A stretch of DNA of 64,000 nucleotides from Amarolinea aalborgensis (GCF_900491745.1 NZ_UETR01000002.1:248001-312000), one strand, 5' to 3'; shown: positions 34,414 to 44,700, counted from the stretch's first letter. Program-made: numbers and translations. The notes: generated by a model from the sequence alone, not told the origin.

Positions 34414-35628
34414 ATGCGGCGGTTGGTACCCATAGCACTGATTGTAGTCGGTCTGGGGTTTGTCATCATTGGGCTGTTAGCTGGCCTTTTCTACCTGGGA
34501 TTGCCGGTGGTGTCGCCGGATGCTCAGTTTGATCTACTACAGATCAACACCGTAGCCGTGAGCGTTTTGGCGGTCAGCGGCTTGGCTGGGGCGATCATGG
34601 CCTGGATCGGGTGGCGCAGGTATTCGGGCGTCCGTTCCGTGGTGGCGCGGCTGCCTGGCCCCTGGTGGTTTGCTCTCCTTTTCGTGCTCGCTCTCGGTCT
34701 GGGCGAATTAGTCTTGGGCACGCGCGTGGCGCCCTGGATTTTTCCACCGCTGCATGTGCTGGCCAGCGTTGCCCCGCCGCTTTTCTTCTTAACGCTTGCC
34801 GCGACGCTTGCTCGACCCTCGGGGGTGATTGTGCAGCGTCGCGATTTGATGCTGCAAGTCGCGGGCGGCGCGGTTTTTGCCACCGGATTGGCGTTGGTGA
34901 TTGAGGTCGTCGCGGTTGTGGTGCTGTTGGTGGCCGCGGCGTTGATCATTACGCTGACGCCAGGCGGCTCCGAGCGCCTGCAGACCCTGGCGGCGCAGCT
35001 CAGCCAGCCAGACATCTTGCGCGATCCGGTGTTCCTGCAATCGCTGCTGAATTCGCCGCTGGTGCTGATTGGCGCTGGGGGCGTGATTGCGGTTGCAGCG
35101 CCGCTGATTGAGGAATTTTCCAAGAGCGTCGGCGTTCTGATTTTCGGCGCCTCGCGACGGCATTTTCTACCGGCCGAGGCTTTCTTGTGGGGAGTGGCCG
35201 CTGGCGCTGGCTTCGCAATGACCGAAACCATGTTCAATACGGTCAGCGCGCTGCCGGCCTGGGGTGCGCCGGTAACCATGCGCGCGGCCACCGCAGTTGT
35301 TCACTGCCTGGCCGCCGGGCTGATGGGGCTGGGATGGCAGGCCTGGTTCAGCGGGGCGCGGCGTTGGCGCCTGGCGACCTACTACGCCCTGGCCGTCGCG
35401 ATTCACGGCTTGTGGAACGCCGTCGCCGCGCTGGCCTCTGCCATGCAGTTACAGGGAGCGTTCAATCAAAACCTGCTCCTGGGCGCTGGGGGCGTCCTGC
35501 TCATGTTTGCCCTGGGTGGGTTGTTCATCATCAACAGCGGCCTGTTTGTCTATTTCAGCCGCCGTCTGGGTCAGGCGCCGGTCGAGGTTTGGGCGCCGCT
35601 GTCGCCGGATGTTCCACTGGAACGCTGA
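34414..35628 (+). CDS. PrsW-family glutamic-type intramembrane protease
   Basis: A 404-residue polytopic membrane protein. The PrsW/CPBP-like catalytic elements are visible: E233-E234 in PLIEEFSK, E271 in GFAMTETMFN, H297 in VVHCLAAG and H331 in AIHGLWN. PrsW cleaves anti-sigma factors in Bacillus; here no anti-sigma gene is linked, so the substrate is unknown. The start at 34414 has GGAGG 6 nt upstream, and an in-frame extension upstream lies over heptad-like sequence. A lipoprotein gene follows by 33 bp. Confidence 0.87.
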   Translation: MRRLVPIALIVVGLGFVIIGLLAGLFYLGLPVVSPDAQFDLLQINTVAVSVLAVSGLAGAIMAWIGWRRYSGVRSVVARLPGPWWFALLFVLALGLGELVLGTRVAPWIFPPLHVLASVAPPLFFLTLAATLARPSGVIVQRRDLMLQVAGGAVFATGLALVIEVVAVVVLLVAAALIITLTPGGSERLQTLAAQLSQPDILRDPVFLQSLLNSPLVLIGAGGVIAVAAPLIEEFSKSVGVLIFGASRRHFLPAEAFLWGVAAGAGFAMTETMFNTVSALPAWGAPVTMRAATAVVHCLAAGLMGLGWQAWFSGARRWRLATYYALAVAIHGLWNAVAALASAMQLQGAFNQNLLLGAGGVLLMFALGGLFIINSGLFVYFSRRLGQAPVEVWAPLSPDVPLER

Positions 35629-35661
35629 TCGCCATTGGCTGATTGATTGATGGAGGTGCGC

Positions 35662-36342
35662 ATGAAATCAGGTCATGATCGGCCGGCCAAGCATACGGCA
35701 TGGATCGTGCGCTGTTTGCTCTTGGCAAGCCTGGCCATGTTGGGCGCCGGCTGCGCGCACAATGATGATGGCACACTGCACTATTCTGGCCCGACCGAGG
35801 AGAGTATCGCCGTTGGACAGACGCTGCCGGGCACGAACGTGCGCTATGTGCGTGAAACGTCAGAAGGGGCCGAGCTGATGATTGATGACCAGCGCGCGAC
35901 CAAGAAGGCCGGCGATTTCGTCGGCTGGAAAGGCGCGCTCGGGCGCGATTTGCAGGCTGACCTGGGCTTACGCGTCGTGTTTTACACGGCCGACAAGGTG
36001 CAGTTGGCTGGCACCGCCAATTTGACCATCAGCAACGCCAACCCGGCGCCTGGCCCATTCCCAGAGAAGCCGGTCGTGGCCTACCGCATGCCGGTGACCT
36101 ATAACATCGCCCGTGGCGACCGCATTCCTGGCACGACGCTCACGTATGAGGGCAAGACAGACCAGGGTGCGCGCATTGGCGGCCTGCCGGCGGGCGATTT
36201 CCCCTACCGCCAGGCGGCCGACTCTCTGGTATGGAGCGGCCGCGTGGCGGATGGGGCGCTGTTGCGCGTGGACCTGCGGGTGGTGCTTTTCACCGAGCAG
36301 CGCATTCAGCTGGCCGGCATTGCCACCGTGGCTGCCGGGTGA
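35662..36342 (+). CDS. lipoprotein with two repeated domains, unknown function
   Basis: A 226-residue exported protein. The signal peptide ends in the lipobox LGAGC (C31). The mature part consists of two related ~75-residue units, each with the order I-x-x-G-x-x-(L/I)PGT, then a VVF-(Y/F)T-x-x-x-(V/I)QLAG segment, about residues 52-125 and 150-226. GGAGG lies 5 nt before the chosen ATG. No family is recognised. It follows the PrsW-type gene on the same strand and may share its transcript; a surface-binding role is only a guess. Confidence 0.8.
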   Translation: MKSGHDRPAKHTAWIVRCLLLASLAMLGAGCAHNDDGTLHYSGPTEESIAVGQTLPGTNVRYVRETSEGAELMIDDQRATKKAGDFVGWKGALGRDLQADLGLRVVFYTADKVQLAGTANLTISNANPAPGPFPEKPVVAYRMPVTYNIARGDRIPGTTLTYEGKTDQGARIGGLPAGDFPYRQAADSLVWSGRVADGALLRVDLRVVLFTEQRIQLAGIATVAAG

Positions 36343-36374
36343 AGCGGCCAGCCCGACCGCAGCCAGGGCACAGA

Positions 36375-37040
36375 CTATTCGCTGGCTGACGCGCGGCGGG
36401 CGGCTTGTTTGCGCGCCGGTCCGGTGAGGTGATGCCAAACGTAGTAGACAAGGCCGATCAAGATCAGGGCGACGATGGGATATTTGGCCGGCCCCATGAT
36501 GCCGAGTATCTGCTCCCACTGATCGCCGAGCGCCCAGCCCACCAGCCCAAGCGCGGCACACCAGATGAAGGAACCGATAAAGGTCAACACGGTGAACTTG
36601 ACGAAATGGATCTTGAACACCCCAGCTGGGAAAGAGATGAAGGTGCGCACGATGGGCAGGATGCGGGAGACGAAAGAGACATAGTCGCCCCAACGCTGGA
36701 ACCAGTGGTCGAAGCGATCCACATCTTCTTCTGTCACCAAGATGAAACGGCCATAGCGCACCACCAGCGGGCGTCCACCCCAATAGCCCAGGGCATACGA
36801 GGCGATTGAACCGATCGTGCACCCCAAGGCGCCCAGGAATCCTGTGATCAGTGCGGCTTCCCACCACGGGAACACGGCTCGCGGCGTCAACAGCCAGCCC
36901 GCGAGCGGCATCGTGATTTCGCTCGGAATGGGGATATTGGCGCTTTCCAGCGCCATGATGATGACCACGCCGGGCCATCCGATGGAATTGAACAGATTCT
37001 GAAACAACGGCACCAGGTGCTCGGCGATCCAGGCTTCCAA
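36375..37040 (-). CDS. DedA-family membrane protein
   Basis: A 221-residue member of the DedA/SNARE-associated family, now linked to undecaprenyl-phosphate and phospholipid flipping. ESANIPIPSEI near residue 32, the GRPLVVRYGRF loop, and the FSRILPIVRTFISFPAG signature (R-x-x-P-x-x-R) are present, with about five membrane segments. A good promoter lies upstream at 37139-37167. It stands alone, converging on the lipoprotein gene. A role in recycling the glycan lipid carrier would suit the glycan genes elsewhere in the window but is not shown. Confidence 0.93.
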   Translation of the reverse strand: MEAWIAEHLVPLFQNLFNSIGWPGVVIIMALESANIPIPSEITMPLAGWLLTPRAVFPWWEAALITGFLGALGCTIGSIASYALGYWGGRPLVVRYGRFILVTEEDVDRFDHWFQRWGDYVSFVSRILPIVRTFISFPAGVFKIHFVKFTVLTFIGSFIWCAALGLVGWALGDQWEQILGIMGPAKYPIVALILIGLVYYVWHHLTGPARKQAARRASASE

Positions 37041-37138
37041 AACAGTACCTCCATGATAATCTGCAACGGAGAAGACGACCCGGATACGGTCGCTTGTCTC
37101 CGCCTTGCCCTGCCTGTGATGTCGGGCAACGCGGCGAG

Positions 37139-37167
37139 AGTATAACCGTAATCGGGACGCGCGTCAA
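37139..37167 (-). promoter_or_regulatory. sigma-70-like promoter of the DedA gene
   Basis: On the minus strand TTGACG (37162-37167) and TATACT (37139-37144) are separated by 17 nt. The -10 box is about 100 nt upstream of the start. Confidence 0.75.
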
Positions 37168-37350
37168 AGTTTTAACCCTTTTGGTTTTAGGCCGGCAGCG
37201 CCGTTCGGTCTCCTGGCAGAACCGCGTGGGCGATGTGGATCCGGCCACCCGGCCAGACGATGTTGGGTGAGCGAGGCGAGCGCTGTGGCCAAGAGCGTCG
37301 TCTACGACGAGACGATCCTTGCAGTAGTTCCAAATTTGGCCGAGTTTTTC

Positions 37351-37434
37351 GCCGCAGAGATCACAAAGAACACAAAAAACTGCTGTTTTGCGTTTAATCT
37401 GCCGTTTTTTTGCGTTCTTTGTGCTCCTTGTGGT
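37351..37434. repeat. heptad-type inverted repeat upstream of the MFS gene
   Basis: The arm GCAGAGATCACAAAGAACAC followed by A-runs (37355-37379) faces an imperfect complement at 37403-37434 containing GTTCTTTGTGCTCCTTGTGG. Units step by 7 nt. The remainder of the 37041-37561 gap shows only the DedA promoter. Confidence 0.8.
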
Positions 37435-37561
37435 TGACTATGCTCTACATTGGGAATTGCTACAATCCTTTTCACCTGGCGCCCTTGCACCGTGGCGACT
37501 TTGCGTCGAAGTCGTCACGCCATAGGCATGACTTACAACAAGGCAGAAAATTTCGGAATAG

Positions 37562-38776
37562 ATGGATGCTCACTTGCTGAAAAGCCGCGCCACGCGCACG
37601 ATCTGGGTACTGCTGCTCATCGAGTTCCTGGATGAGCTGGTCTTTGGCGCACGTGAGGCGGCCTGGCCGCTGATCAGCCGCGACCTGGGCCTGACCTACG
37701 CACAGATTGGCGTCTTACTTGGCGTTCCCCTCCTCTTCAGCAACGTCGTCGAGCCGATTCTGGGAATCCTGGCTGATGTCTGGCGACGGCGCGCGCTGAT
37801 TCTGGGCGGCGGCCTTTGCTTTGTCGGCGCGCTGCTGCTGACCGGGTTCAGCCAGGGGTTCACAACGCTGCTGGTGGCCTTCATGGTGTTTGGGCCGGCT
37901 TCCGGCGCCTTTGTGAGCCTGGCGCAGGCCACGTTGATGGACCTGGCCCCGCATCGTCATGAACAGAACATGGCGCGTTGGACGTTTGCCGGCTCGGTGG
38001 GCGTGCTGGCTGGATCCCTCGCCATCGGCGCGCTGGCGTGGCTGGGATGGGGCTGGCGCGGTCTGTTTCTAGCGTTTGCCGCGCTGGCGGCGCTGCTCGT
38101 GGCCGTAGCCTGGCGCCAGCCGCTGGATAAGCCGGGCGCTGTTGTTGCCTCACCCCTCGCGGGATTGCGCCAGGGACTGCCTGCCGCACTCGCCTTGCTG
38201 CGCCGAGCGAAGGTGGTGCGCTGGCTCTTGCTGCTCGAATTCTCCGACCTGATGCTCGACATCTTGTTGGGCTTTTTGGCGCTCTACTTCGTGGATGTGA
38301 CAGGCGCCACGCCTGCGCAGGCCGGCCTGGCAGTCACGGTGTGGACCGGTGTGGGATTGTTGGGCGATTTCTTGCTCATTCCGCTTTTGGAGCGAGTATC
38401 TGGCCTGCGCTACCTACGCCTGAGCGCGCTGTTGGAACTGTTGCTCTTCAGCGCCTTCTTGCTGGCGCCTGGCTATGGCGTCCGCTTGGCCTTGATCGGT
38501 CTGCTTGGGTTTTTCAACGCCGGCTGGTACTCGATCCTGCAAGGCCGCCTCTATTCCACGCTGCCTGAGCAGAGCGGCGCCGTGCTGGCGCTCAAGAATG
38601 TCTCTGGCCTGTTCGGCGCGTTGATCCCATTGGCGCTGGGGCTGGTGGCGCAACGCGCCGGGTTGGGGCCTACGATGTGGCTGCTGCTTCTCGGACCGGT
38701 CGCGCTGCTGGTGGGATTGCCGTCGGGACAAAGGGGATCGGAGGTTGGGGATCAGAGGTCAGAGACCAGAGATTAG
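37562..38776 (+). CDS. MFS transporter with repeat-encoded C-terminal tail
   Basis: A 404-residue major-facilitator protein with 12 membrane segments. The loop 2-3 motif reads GILADVWRRRALIL, close to the consensus GxLaDrxGrR. No substrate-specific motif is seen; the family includes drug and metabolite exporters. The last ~16 residues (from QRGSEVGD) are hydrophilic and are encoded by the RGAGRYY heptad array, which also supplies the TAG stop, so the natural end was probably just after the last helix. The ATG has only a weak GGA site upstream. Confidence 0.88.
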   Translation: MDAHLLKSRATRTIWVLLLIEFLDELVFGAREAAWPLISRDLGLTYAQIGVLLGVPLLFSNVVEPILGILADVWRRRALILGGGLCFVGALLLTGFSQGFTTLLVAFMVFGPASGAFVSLAQATLMDLAPHRHEQNMARWTFAGSVGVLAGSLAIGALAWLGWGWRGLFLAFAALAALLVAVAWRQPLDKPGAVVASPLAGLRQGLPAALALLRRAKVVRWLLLLEFSDLMLDILLGFLALYFVDVTGATPAQAGLAVTVWTGVGLLGDFLLIPLLERVSGLRYLRLSALLELLLFSAFLLAPGYGVRLALIGLLGFFNAGWYSILQGRLYSTLPEQSGAVLALKNVSGLFGALIPLALGLVAQRAGLGPTMWLLLLGPVALLVGLPSGQRGSEVGDQRSETRD

Positions 38777-38788
38777 CGACCAGTCTCC
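38732..38788. repeat. RGAGRYY heptad repeat at the end of the MFS gene
   Basis: Units GGAGGTT, GGGGATC, AGAGGTC, AGAGACC, AGAGATT and AGCGACC follow at 7-nt steps, then AGTCTCC in inverse sense. The array spans the stop codon of the MFS gene and the gap before the converging metallophosphatase-like gene. Confidence 0.88.
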
Positions 38789-38789
38789 C

Positions 38790-39794
38790 CTACTTGTTCA
38801 TCGCTCCGAGCAGCCACGCCGCCACCTCCGCATCGTCCGCAATCTCGGGGCCGAGCTGAATGTATTCGATTTGCGCGTTCTGCAGCTGGCCGCTGGCGTC
38901 GAAGTCAAGCGTTTGCATGCCAAGCACACGGCCGGCATGGCCCGGCTGCGCTTCGTCTGCGTGGACAATCAACGCGCCGGTGGTGGGGTCGCGGGCCGGC
39001 TCAGGCCGACCGCCAGGCCCGCCGCTGACGATCACGTCAATGCCAGGGACAGCGGCGGCAATCGCTTGATCTACAGCGAGACCGGCGTGCGACAGCAGGA
39101 TGATGATGTCAGCCTGACCGGATACCTCAGCGACAGCCGCGGCCGCGGCCTCCTGCGGATCGGTGACGGTGATGCCGGCGGCTGCGGCTGCGCCGCTCAG
39201 CCCAATGATCGCCACCTGGTGCGTTCCGATGGTGCGCACGACAAACGGCTGTGCGATGCGAGCGCCCGTCTCGATCGCCGTGGCATTGGCGGAGAGCAGG
39301 GCAAAGCGGGCTTCATCCGTGCGTTGGCGCAGCGCCTCCAGCCCCAACGAGAGGTCTTGCGGGCCGAGGGCCAGGGCGTCATAGCCCAGGCGATTCATGA
39401 TCTCCACGCTGGTGCGGCCTTGCGTGGACTTGGCCGGCAGCTGGTCGCCCGTCAGGCTGTCGCCGGCGTCGAGCAACAATACGAATTGGTTCGCGGCACG
39501 CGCTTCGTTGATTTTGGTGGCCCGCCGGGCCACACCGCCCACGGCTGGCATTCAGCCGCAGGGCCATAGATAGCCCCAGGTGTCGTTGGTGTGCAGCAGA
39601 ACCAGGTGCAGCGGTTGGCGCGGAGGCGTCTCTGGCGGGCGCGGCTGCGGCGCGGGCTGCACAGCGCCTGGCGCAGGGGTTGCCATGGGTGTCGCCTGGC
39701 AGGCTGTCAACACGGCCAGGAGCAGCAGCGCCATCGCCAGGGCGGGGCGCCGCCGGCGATGCGCTGCGTGCGCAAAAAAGTTGGACTGTTTCAT
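38790..39794 (-). CDS. metallophosphatase/5'-nucleotidase-like lipoprotein interrupted by one in-frame TGA
   Basis: The frame runs 80 codons, meets TGA at 39552-39554, and continues 253 codons. The first part has a signal peptide with lipobox LTAC (C32), a Pro-rich linker and LLHTND, the opening of UshA-like metallophosphatases. After the TGA come GGVARRATKI, LLDAGDSLTGD and LLSHAG. The TGA directly follows PCG; related proteins that I recall have Cys here (PCGC before a GGxARRA block). Several metal ligands are replaced (DTW for DxH, GPQD for GNHE, SGGPGG for GHTH), so the enzyme may be inactive. It could be a selenocysteine gene, a recent pseudogene or a base error. Confidence 0.7.
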
Positions 39795-39801
39795 GCGCGC
39801 C

Positions 39802-41010
39802 TCAATCTTGTGGGCGATCAGGCGCCGGCAGGGTCGCCAGAAAATCTCGTTCCATGCGTCCTGCATAGTCCGTGAGCAGGGTCTGCACGCGGTCTGGGTC
39901 ATCCGCGGCCACCAGCAGTCCCACATGATTTTTCTTGTGCAGGCGCCAGGTGACTTCGGGGTCGTTGTAGCTCGATGTATCGGGCCATTCATCGCGCGCC
40001 AGGCAGATGAGCAGGCCGGCAAATCCAGGGCGGACCACCGGCGGTTGGTAATGCTCCCCGCCAGCATAGGCCAGCTCGATCTTGGCCCATTCAGCCCACA
40101 TGTTGACCCCTGACGCGCCTTCGATCACGCGGTCAATGTTGGCGCCGCCCACGCGCGCCGCCATTTCCAAGAAGTAAAACTGACCGTCGGCGTCGGCCTT
40201 GATGAATTCGGCATGGGTCACGCCGCGCACCATGTTCATGGCGGCGATGATGCGGCGGTTTTGCTCCTGCAAGGGGGCGTAGTCAGGCGCATCAGGGCGT
40301 AAGGTTTGGGTGGAGAAGATACCGCCTTCGTGCAGCACTTTCATGGGCGCCTGGCCATAGCGGTGAGCCATGGAGAAGACCACTTCGCGCTCCGAGACGA
40401 TGGAATCCACGTGGAAAACGTCGCCGGGAAGGAACTTTTCCAGCACGTAGTACGATTGGCGGTCGCCCAGAATGTCGAGCGAGGGCCAGAACTCGTCCTG
40501 CGAGTTGATCTTGCGAATGCCGATGGAGCCGGCCTCGGAGCGCGGCTTGAAGACCCACGGCGGCGGCACGCGCGCCATGAACTCACGCACCTCGTCATAG
40601 TTGAGGACATGGACAAAATCGGGCACAGGAACGCCGCGTTCACGCGCCTGCATGCGCATCGCCAGTTTGTCACGGAAGTAGCGCGCGGTCGTATCGCCCA
40701 TGCCGGAAATGCGGAGGTGCTCGCGGAGGGAGGCAGCCCATTCGACGTCATAGTCGTCTAGGGCCACGATGACATCGAAACGACGGCTGCGGGCCAAATA
40801 GCTCACGGCATGCGTGAGGTCTGGCTGTTTGGCTAACTCTGGCATGTAGAAAACTTCGTCTATACTCTCGCGCGGCCAGTCGGCCTCAGCCAGTTTTTCG
40901 CGCGTGATGAGCACGACCTGCGCGCCGAGGCGCTTGCAGGTGTGCATGAAGGCGGCCCCTTTGAAGTAGCTCGCCAGGCACAGTACAGTCAGCGGACGTA
41001 GCTCGGTCAT
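39802..41010 (-). CDS. ATP-grasp domain protein (carboxylate-amine ligase-like)
   Basis: A 402-residue ATP-grasp enzyme related to carbamoyl-phosphate-synthase-like and peptide-ligase proteins. The N-terminal Rossmann-like part (LTVLCLASYFKGAAFM) is followed by the ATP-grasp fold: WVFKPRSEAGSIGIRK for ATP binding, EKFLPGDVFHVDSIV, and the Mg-binding FLEMAARVGGAN. Such enzymes join a carboxylate to an amine or thiol via an acyl phosphate. The product is unknown; no amino-acid or peptide biosynthesis genes are linked. It lies 7 bp upstream of the metallophosphatase-like lipoprotein and may share a transcript. Confidence 0.87.
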   Translation of the reverse strand: MTELRPLTVLCLASYFKGAAFMHTCKRLGAQVVLITREKLAEADWPRESIDEVFYMPELAKQPDLTHAVSYLARSRRFDVIVALDDYDVEWAASLREHLRISGMGDTTARYFRDKLAMRMQARERGVPVPDFVHVLNYDEVREFMARVPPPWVFKPRSEAGSIGIRKINSQDEFWPSLDILGDRQSYYVLEKFLPGDVFHVDSIVSEREVVFSMAHRYGQAPMKVLHEGGIFSTQTLRPDAPDYAPLQEQNRRIIAAMNMVRGVTHAEFIKADADGQFYFLEMAARVGGANIDRVIEGASGVNMWAEWAKIELAYAGGEHYQPPVVRPGFAGLLICLARDEWPDTSSYNDPEVTWRLHKKNHVGLLVAADDPDRVQTLLTDYAGRMERDFLATLPAPDRPQD

Positions 41011-41779
41011 GGTTATTCTTCTCTTCCGTTGATGGCAGGATGCTATCGGACGACGTCGGGTGGTTGGAACGGTTCGCAGACGTGGCTGACGGCGTCAGGC
41101 GCCATGGCCTGGCAGGCTTTGCCACAGGTGACGCAGATTGGCGGAGGGTTCGTCGCCGACGAAAACCGTTCAGGCCCCAACGTGTGCTCGCTATTGTACC
41201 ATACGCCGCCGCCGCGCGACAATTCCAAATTTAGCGCACATCGCCGTCAAAACCTGGGGTTGGCGCATGCTTTCCCCAAAACTGTGATACCATCGTACGC
41301 AGGCGGCTCACCCGGCATGTGGGGCATTCCAGTCACCCTTGACGTCTTCCCAACGCAGCGCGCCGCTCTGCTGCGGGCCTTGACGCAACTTGGGCAGCAC
41401 AGCCTTTGGCAGCGCCCGATCAAAGTCAACCAACTGCCGTCGTCATCGGACAGGGTCAGATCGTTCGCCAGGCGCTCTTCCAACGCCTCCGTCAGATACT
41501 CGTCCATGCACAGGCGACGTCGAGTACAGATTAACGGGACACGTTGCTTCAACTCAAGTCGCACGCTTACGGTCAGGCGAACGTATTTTGCGGTTGTTCC
41601 GTTCACGGTACCCCGCTGCTGCATGCACCTGAATTGTACCCCAGAAGGCAGGTCGTCGCAAACCGATTTGATGACCGGGCGTTGCGCCTGCAGGTCATGC
41701 CAGGGTTCGAGAATCAAGAGAGCGCATCACGTGATGCGCTCTCTTGATTCTCTTGGCGGCGGCCTGCCGCGTCAGGCTC
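41011..41779. other. 769-bp intergenic region, no convincing gene
   Basis: Open frames on both strands overlap each other here, but none has a recognisable family, a ribosome-binding site and consistent codon use together. The minus-strand stretch near 41390-41530 (EYLTEALEERLAND) could be the remnant of a gene. The right end carries a 44-bp perfect palindrome. Confidence 0.5.
41709..41752. repeat. 44-bp perfect palindrome downstream of the giant gene
   Basis: The two 22-nt halves (41709-41730 and 41731-41752) are exact reverse complements with no loop; the centre is ATCACGTGAT. It reads as six 7-nt units plus two bases. It lies 28 bp after the giant gene's stop and probably forms a terminator-like hairpin or a cruciform, though no long T-run follows on either strand. 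Confidence 0.93.
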
Positions 41780-44700
41780 TCACGGCGCCCACGCGGCCGC
41801 CACGTGCATGATGTCGGCGATCGTCATCTCGTTGCGATTCCAGGCCTGGGCCGCCAGGGTGATGTCCACCACGGTCACGCGGCCATCGCAGCTCAGGTCG
41901 GGCGCATCGCACAGCGACGTGATCTCTTCCAGCGCCAGTACGTTGACGAAGGCGTTGGCTGCGGCATTCGTGCGGACGATGCGAATCAAGGCCGAGCCGT
42001 CGCCGGTGTAGGCGCCGGCCGGGATCTCGGCGGTGCGATCGGCGCGCTGCTGTCCGCTGAGTGTCACCGTCACGCCCGTGTCGAACGTGTCGGCGTACAC
42101 GGTCTGGATCGCAGCGCCGCCCGCGTTTTGGAAGAACGTCAGGTTGAGCCGGTAACGCTTGGCGGCGTCGAGACCGTCGTACTGGTAGCGCAGCTCGTTA
42201 TCCGGATCGTCGAGCGGATTCGAGTCGGCCAGGTCAATGCGCCGAGTTTGGTAGGGCAGCGTGCCCCACGGTCGGCTGTCCAAGCCGTCGAGATAGCCAT
42301 AGAGACGTGTCGGCCGGCCCGGCGGCGCATAGGGGTAGGCCGGGTCGTTGGGATCGGTCGGGCTGTTCGAGCGGCCGGCGTCGCTGAAGCGGTAATCCAC
42401 GTCGTACAGGTTGACCCGTGCGACGATTGCGTCATAGCCGATGGTTTCCGAAATCCCGACGGTGATGGTGTGATTAGCATAGAACGCGGGGTCGAGCAGG
42501 ATGGAGACGCGATGCACCGCGCCGTCGGTCAGGTCGAGCGCGCTGCCGATCTGATTGTCGTCCACGCGGATCACTTCCACGCGCCCAGCGCCGTCGCACT
42601 CGAAGAGCGTGAGGTCGAGGTGGTAGAAGTGCCCGGGCAGGAGGTGGTCGAAGCGGTAGCGCACCTCGCCTTCCGGCGCCGTGCGCTGTGATTGATCGGG
42701 GCGGGTGCCGCAGAAGGTTGAGGCCTCACCGTTGAGATAGCCAAAGCCCAACGTCGTCGAGTAGGGTGGGTCCGCGGTGATGCTACCGCTGTCGAGCAGC
42801 AGCGGCCCGCGCACGCCGACGTAGTCATCGAGCCAGGTGTCGTTGTTGGTCTCGTCGGATTCGTTGACCTGGCCGTCGCGGTCGAGGCGTGCGAAGAGCC
42901 GGTGTAGGCCCGCGGTGGTAGGTGTCCAGGGGAAGATCATGTCGGCGGTCGTGCCGCCGGCCAGGGACGCCAGGCTTTGCGCCTGGATCAAGGGCCCACC
43001 CGCATCCGGGTTGCCATCATACAGAGCAACCATCTGAGTGCCGGCGGCGGTTTGGCCGGCGTTATGCACGCTCAGCGTTACGTTGACCGGCTCGTCGGTT
43101 ACCGGCTCAGGGTTGGACAACGCTATCTGCGTCGTCTGCAGGTCGGACCGGGTAAGGATGGTGAGGCTGGCGATGGCCTCGTTGTTGGATTCGTTGCTTT
43201 CGGCGACGCGGTTGTACGGATCGATGACGACGCGCACGGGCACGGTGCCAGTGAAACTGGTCGTGTCCCAGGGGATAGATGCGCTCGCCGTGCCGCCAGC
43301 GGCAATGTTGGGCACGTAGGCGGCGCCGACCTGAAGGGATAGCCCTGGTGGCTGTCCATTGGGCAGGGTCGCAAAAAATGCTGCGGTCAGGCCGCCGCTG
43401 TCGAGCGTGCCCGGATTGTGCAGCGTCGTGGAAATCGTCACCGGGTCGGTTTCCATTGGCGTCGTCGCGCTGAAGGCGACATCGCCCGCGCCGATCTGCG
43501 CATCGGGTTGGCCGACCGGCGTGGCACTGAAGCCGGTCAGGTTCAGGGTGGCGAACGGCGCCAGGGTGAAGCGAATCGGCACATCCACCTCGCCGCTGTG
43601 GCCGGAGAGGTAGGCGTTGACCGCCGTCGCCAGGTTGCCGGTCGTCAGGTTAGCGGGATAGCCTGGCGAGCCGGTGTAGGTCCAGTCCACCGAGCCGTTG
43701 TCGCCCACGTCCACACCCACCGCCAGCGGGCCAGAGCCGTCGCTGACAGTGAAGCTGGCCGTGACGTTGGTATACCCTTGCGGCCGCACGGGCAGACGCA
43801 TGGCGCGTGGCTTGCTGCCGGTGGGCGTCACTTGCAGGTTGGTCAGGAGCACCTGGCCGGCCCGATCGAGGTAAACACGTACAGGAACATCCAGGTAGCC
43901 CGTAGTGGGCGCGCCGTGACTGGCCCAATAGGCGTTGAAATACGCCGCCAGGTTGGGGCTGGTGTATTCGCCGCCGTTGCCCACCGTGCCGTTCCAGGAA
44001 TCGCTGCCGGTGTTTCCCACATCGAGGGCGAACCAGGCGTTGCTGGGCAGATCGCTGACCAGGGCTTGCAGCGTCACCGGCGTAAAGATGCCGGCCGGCA
44101 CGCGCAGGGTCGTCACCTGGTTGGCTACGCCACTCCAGTTGAGCTTGCGACCGTACTGTACCTGGTAGGTGTGGCTGCCAGATTCGGGCAGATTGAGGCG
44201 AGTCGTGGTATACGGCGCCGATTCGATCTGTTCGGCGATATAGCAATTGATCTGCTGGGTGCTGGCTGGTGGGTTAGTCGAACCAAAAATCGTTTCGCAA
44301 TGATCAACTCGAATGCGACCGAGACCTCCGGAACCGCCGAGAATCGAGTATGCTCCTCCTAACCCTCCTATCCCTCCCAAGGCTTTAACGAGAGATGATC
44401 CCAAGTTCGCAGTCTGCGTTCGAAGCAGTATTGCGCCACCTGCCCCGCCTCCCCCTCCTCCCATCGCATGGCCAACGGCGTCCGTGCCGTTTGATCCATT
44501 AGCTGCCAATGAACCTGAAATGACAAATGTTTTGCTACTGAGCAAAACCAACCCACCTCCAGCGCCTCCCGCTCCACCAAAATCGACCCCATTACCCGCC
44601 GTATAGGAATTGCTTCCAGATCCTCCGCCGCCTCCAAAGAAAGCTGCAGTGTTGAGGTTTTGATCTCCAACAATCGCACCACCTTCCCCAGGGCCTGATC

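Noticed and set aside
41029..41811. A 260-codon open frame on the plus strand between the ATP-grasp gene and the giant gene
   Set aside because: The composition (Arg/Ser/Thr/Cys-rich, no hydrophobic pattern), lack of a ribosome-binding site, and overlap with the giant gene's end argue for chance. A minus-strand frame in the same place is equally unconvincing.
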